Shown in pieces: positions 19,428 through 21,501 of a DNA stretch of 21,501 nt. The notes under the pieces were generated by a model. That model did not search any database. It was not told where the DNA came from and saw only the letters and a program-made list of their open reading frames with translations. Position 1 is the first letter of the stretch, and every line of letters begins with the position of its first letter. The stretch spans positions 1-21,501 of the forward strand of contig DASVDW010000229.1 of NCBI GenBank assembly GCA_036380925.1, read 5' to 3'. Both the position numbers and the translations under genes were made by a program. Source of the stretch: JAICLV01 sp036380925 (GTDB lineage Bacteria; Actinomycetota; Actinomycetes; Acidothermales; Acidothermaceae).

Positions 19428-21239
19428 GTGAGCACCGAGCAGCCTGATCCCGCACACGGCCCGCAGCCGGCGCAGGAGCGGTGGAAAGCCAGGTTCAGGG
19501 CGGCCCGCATGACGTTGCCCGATTGGGCGATCGACGCGCCGGACCACAGCCTGTACGCGAGCAACGCGAGTGGCGTCGTCGAGCTCTACACGTGGGATCG
19601 GGCGACCGGCGTCACCAGCCGGGTGACCGACCGACCCGACGGAACCCGCATCGGCGCCCTCGACCCGAGCGGCGCCTGGGTGTGGTGGTTTGACGACGCC
19701 GGCGGCAACGAGTTCGGCGTTTGGCGGCGCCAGCCTTTCGAGGGCGGATCCGCGCAGACCGCGGTCGCCGAGCTGCCGCCTTCGTACCCCGCCGGGCTCG
19801 CCCTTGGCAGCGACGGTCTGGCCGTCGTCGGCCGATCGACGGACGACGGAACGTCCGTGCACCTGGCGCGGCCAGGAGGCCGACCGGAGACGATCTACTC
19901 CCACAAGGAGGACGCCAGCGCGGCAGCCCTCTCCCGCGACGACACCTTGCTCGCGATCGAGCACAGCGAACACGGCGACTCCCGGCACATGGCCCTGCGG
20001 GTCTTGCGCGTCAACACCGCGCCGACGTCGGTTGTCGCCGAGCTGTGGGACGGGCCGGGCCGCGGGCTGCGGGCGGTGGGGTTCGCGCCGACCCCCGGCG
20101 ATCAACGCCTGCTCGTGCTCAACGAGCGGCGCGGGCGGTGGCTGCCGTTGATTTGGGACGTCGACAGCGGGGAGCAGCGCGACCTGGACCTGGACCTGCC
20201 CGGAGACGTCACGGCTCGCTGGTACCCCGACTCGTCGGCCCTGCTGATCGGACACGAGCATCACGCTCGCAGCGAGCTCTACCGGTTCGACCTCGGGTCG
20301 GGCGAGCTGACCCGGCTGCCGACGCCGCGCGGCACGATCGCCGGGGCGACCGTCCGCCCGGACGGCGCGGTGGAGTTCTTGTGGTCGTCGGGCGCCGAAC
20401 CGCCCGCCGTGCGCGACGTCGCAAACCGCGTGGTGTTCCGCGCGCCCGGCGCCGTGGCACCGGAGTCGGTGCCGGTCGACGACGCGTGGGTCGACGGGCC
20501 GGGCGGGCGGATACACGCGTTGGTGTCGAAGCCGCCGGGCTCCTCCGGGCCGCTGCCGACGGTGTTCCTGGTGCATGGCGGCCCGACCAGCCAGGACTCG
20601 GACGCCTTCGTGCCCGGGGTCGCCGCTTGGGTCGACGCCGGCTTCGCCGTCGTCCGGGTCAACTACCGCGGCTCCACCGGCTACGGGTCTGCGTGGCGGG
20701 ACGCGATCGAGCACCGGGTCGGGCTCACCGAGCTGGAAGACATCGCCGCGGTTCGCGACTGGGCCATGTCGTCCCGACTCGCCGACCCTGCGGCGGTGGT
20801 GCTCGCCGGCGCCTCTTGGGGCGGCTATCTGACACTGCTCGGGCTCGGCGTCCGGCCCGACGCATGGTCGGTCGGCATCGCCGGTGTGCCGGTCGCCGAC
20901 TACGTCGCCGCTTACGAGGACGAGATGGAGGGCCTGCGCGCGTTCGACCGATCGCTTTTCGGCGGCACCCCGCAGACCGTGCCCGAGCGCTACCGCCAGT
21001 CGTCGCCGATCAGCTATGTCGACGACGTGCGCGCGCCGGTGCTGATCCTCGCCGGCGCGAACGACCCGCGCTGCCCGATCAGGCAGATCGAGAACTACAT
21101 CGCCGCGCTCGCGGCGCGGGACGCGCCGCACGAGGTCTACCGCTTCGACGCCGGCCATGGGTCGCTCGTCGTCGAGGAGCGCATTCGCCAAGTGGAGGCC
21201 GAACTGGCGTTCGCCCGCCGCCACCTCGGACTGAACTGA
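19428..21239 (+). CDS. S9 family peptidase (prolyl oligopeptidase / acylaminoacyl peptidase type)
   Basis: This 603-residue soluble serine peptidase has an N-terminal beta-propeller (about 30-340, with repeats such as ELYTWDRATG and SELYRFDLGSGE) and a C-terminal alpha/beta-hydrolase domain (about 355-603). The oxyanion region is LVHGGPTSQD at 381-390. The catalytic triad is Ser463 (GASWGGY), Asp546 (GANDPRCP) and His577 (DAGHGS). NYRGSTGYG at 412-420 is typical of S9C enzymes. No signal peptide is seen, so it should be cytoplasmic and act on short or N-acylated peptides. It converges on asd with 60 bases between. Confidence 0.92.
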   Translation: MSTEQPDPAHGPQPAQERWKARFRAARMTLPDWAIDAPDHSLYASNASGVVELYTWDRATGVTSRVTDRPDGTRIGALDPSGAWVWWFDDAGGNEFGVWRRQPFEGGSAQTAVAELPPSYPAGLALGSDGLAVVGRSTDDGTSVHLARPGGRPETIYSHKEDASAAALSRDDTLLAIEHSEHGDSRHMALRVLRVNTAPTSVVAELWDGPGRGLRAVGFAPTPGDQRLLVLNERRGRWLPLIWDVDSGEQRDLDLDLPGDVTARWYPDSSALLIGHEHHARSELYRFDLGSGELTRLPTPRGTIAGATVRPDGAVEFLWSSGAEPPAVRDVANRVVFRAPGAVAPESVPVDDAWVDGPGGRIHALVSKPPGSSGPLPTVFLVHGGPTSQDSDAFVPGVAAWVDAGFAVVRVNYRGSTGYGSAWRDAIEHRVGLTELEDIAAVRDWAMSSRLADPAAVVLAGASWGGYLTLLGLGVRPDAWSVGIAGVPVADYVAAYEDEMEGLRAFDRSLFGGTPQTVPERYRQSSPISYVDDVRAPVLILAGANDPRCPIRQIENYIAALAARDAPHEVYRFDAGHGSLVVEERIRQVEAELAFARRHLGLN

Positions 21240-21261
21240 CGCATTGCCGGGAGCCGGTGAT

Positions 21262-21296
21262 GGCCGCGGCGCGCGCCGATCCGCCCCGCGCCGGCC
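21262..21296. terminator. GC-rich hairpin between convergent genes
   Basis: CGGCGCG (21267-21273) pairs with CGCGCCG (21287-21293), extended by GGC/GCC with a two-base bulge. It lies between the S9 peptidase and asd stops and could act in either direction. No U-run is present. Confidence 0.35.
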
Positions 21297-21299
21297 GGG

Positions 21300-21501
21300 T
21301 TAACGCGCGGCGGCGACCAGTTCGGCGATCTGCACGGCGTTTAACGCCGCTCCCTTGCGAAGGTTGTCATTGCTGACGAACATCGCGAGGCCTCGGCCGT
21401 CGGGAACACCGGGGTCGACGCGCAGCCGGCCGACGAAGCTCGGGTCGACACCGGCCGCCTGAATCGGGTTCGGGACGTCGGTGACCACCACGCCCGGCGC
21501 C
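21300..21501 (-). CDS. asd: Aspartate-semialdehyde dehydrogenase, C-terminal part
   Basis: This is the last 66 or so residues of a gene that continues past the right edge. The ending DGRGLAMFVSNDNLRKGAALNAVQIAEL is the highly conserved C-terminus of aspartate-semialdehyde dehydrogenase, whose RKGAA motif lies in the NADP-dependent domain. The enzyme makes aspartate semialdehyde for lysine/diaminopimelate, threonine and methionine synthesis. The active-site Cys and His are outside the window. It ends in TAA at 21300-21302 and converges on the S9 peptidase. Confidence 0.93.
   Translation of the reverse strand, partial: APGVVVTDVPNPIQAAGVDPSFVGRLRVDPGVPDGRGLAMFVSNDNLRKGAALNAVQIAELVAAAR

Noticed and set aside
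19359..21224. Long minus-strand open reading frame opposite the S9 peptidase
   Set aside because: It has no domain or motif, and the plus-strand frame has a complete catalytic triad and propeller. It is a GC-driven shadow.

Overview
The window is chromosomal DNA from a high-GC Gram-positive bacterium of the class Actinomycetia. The support is strong third-position GC bias, many GTG starts, several genes without a ribosome-binding site, a WhiB protein, and gene order. From about 1.4 kb to 19 kb the order follows the Mycobacterium tuberculosis Rv3669-Rv3683 block: holin-like protein, epoxide hydrolase, MarP, Nudix, TlpA, Nth, Crp, metallo-beta-lactamase fold protein, RidA, DUF4177, two ArsA/Get3-like ATPases, WhiB4/WblA, PonA-type penicillin-binding protein, metallophosphoesterase. 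I cannot name the genus.

Layout. 1-1269 (-): cytochrome oxidase assembly protein CtaG followed by a truncated membrane-anchored, possibly SCO-like, protein. 1429-3326 (+): holin-like membrane protein, alpha/beta hydrolase, DUF309 protein. 3323-6580 (-): Nth, TlpA-like thioredoxin, CoA-type Nudix hydrolase, then periplasmic protease MarP. 6594-6947 (-): an unrecognised, probably frameshifted gene and a terminator-like hairpin. 7018-8170 (-): AIM24-family protein and a small helical protein with a repetitive tail. 8355-9627 (+): an RsiG-like c-di-GMP-type anti-sigma homologue, then Crp. 9608-12346 (-): DUF4177, RidA, beta-carbonic anhydrase, Nudix, metallo-beta-lactamase fold protein. 12391-14591 (+): the ArsA/Get3 pair. 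14614-14922 (-): WhiB. 15141-17585 (+): bifunctional PBP with a PASTA domain. 17582-18046 (-): YqeY-like protein. 18090-18986 (+): metallophosphoesterase. 19028-19101 (+): tRNA-Pro(CGG), followed by a strong hairpin, a 74-residue Cys-containing protein and an S9 peptidase. 21300-21501 (-): 3' end of aspartate-semialdehyde dehydrogenase.

Themes. Many genes concern the envelope and redox or stress homeostasis: MarP with its probable disulfide, TlpA, the PBP, WhiB and Nth. Two regulators related to nucleotide second messengers, an RsiG-like protein (c-di-GMP) and Crp (cAMP), lie head to tail. About a dozen genes have a TAnnnT-like box 6-8 bases before the start codon and no Shine-Dalgarno sequence, which predicts leaderless mRNAs. 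At two divergent pairs the facing boxes are 17 and 18 bp apart, so each occupies the other's -35 position.

No prophage, insertion sequence, CRISPR array or biosynthetic cluster was seen. The most unusual items are the RsiG-like protein, whose second c-di-GMP motif is degenerate, and the mirror-image promoters. No stretch over 300 bases lacks a gene; the longest gaps (1270-1428, 8171-8354, 14923-15140) separate divergent genes.
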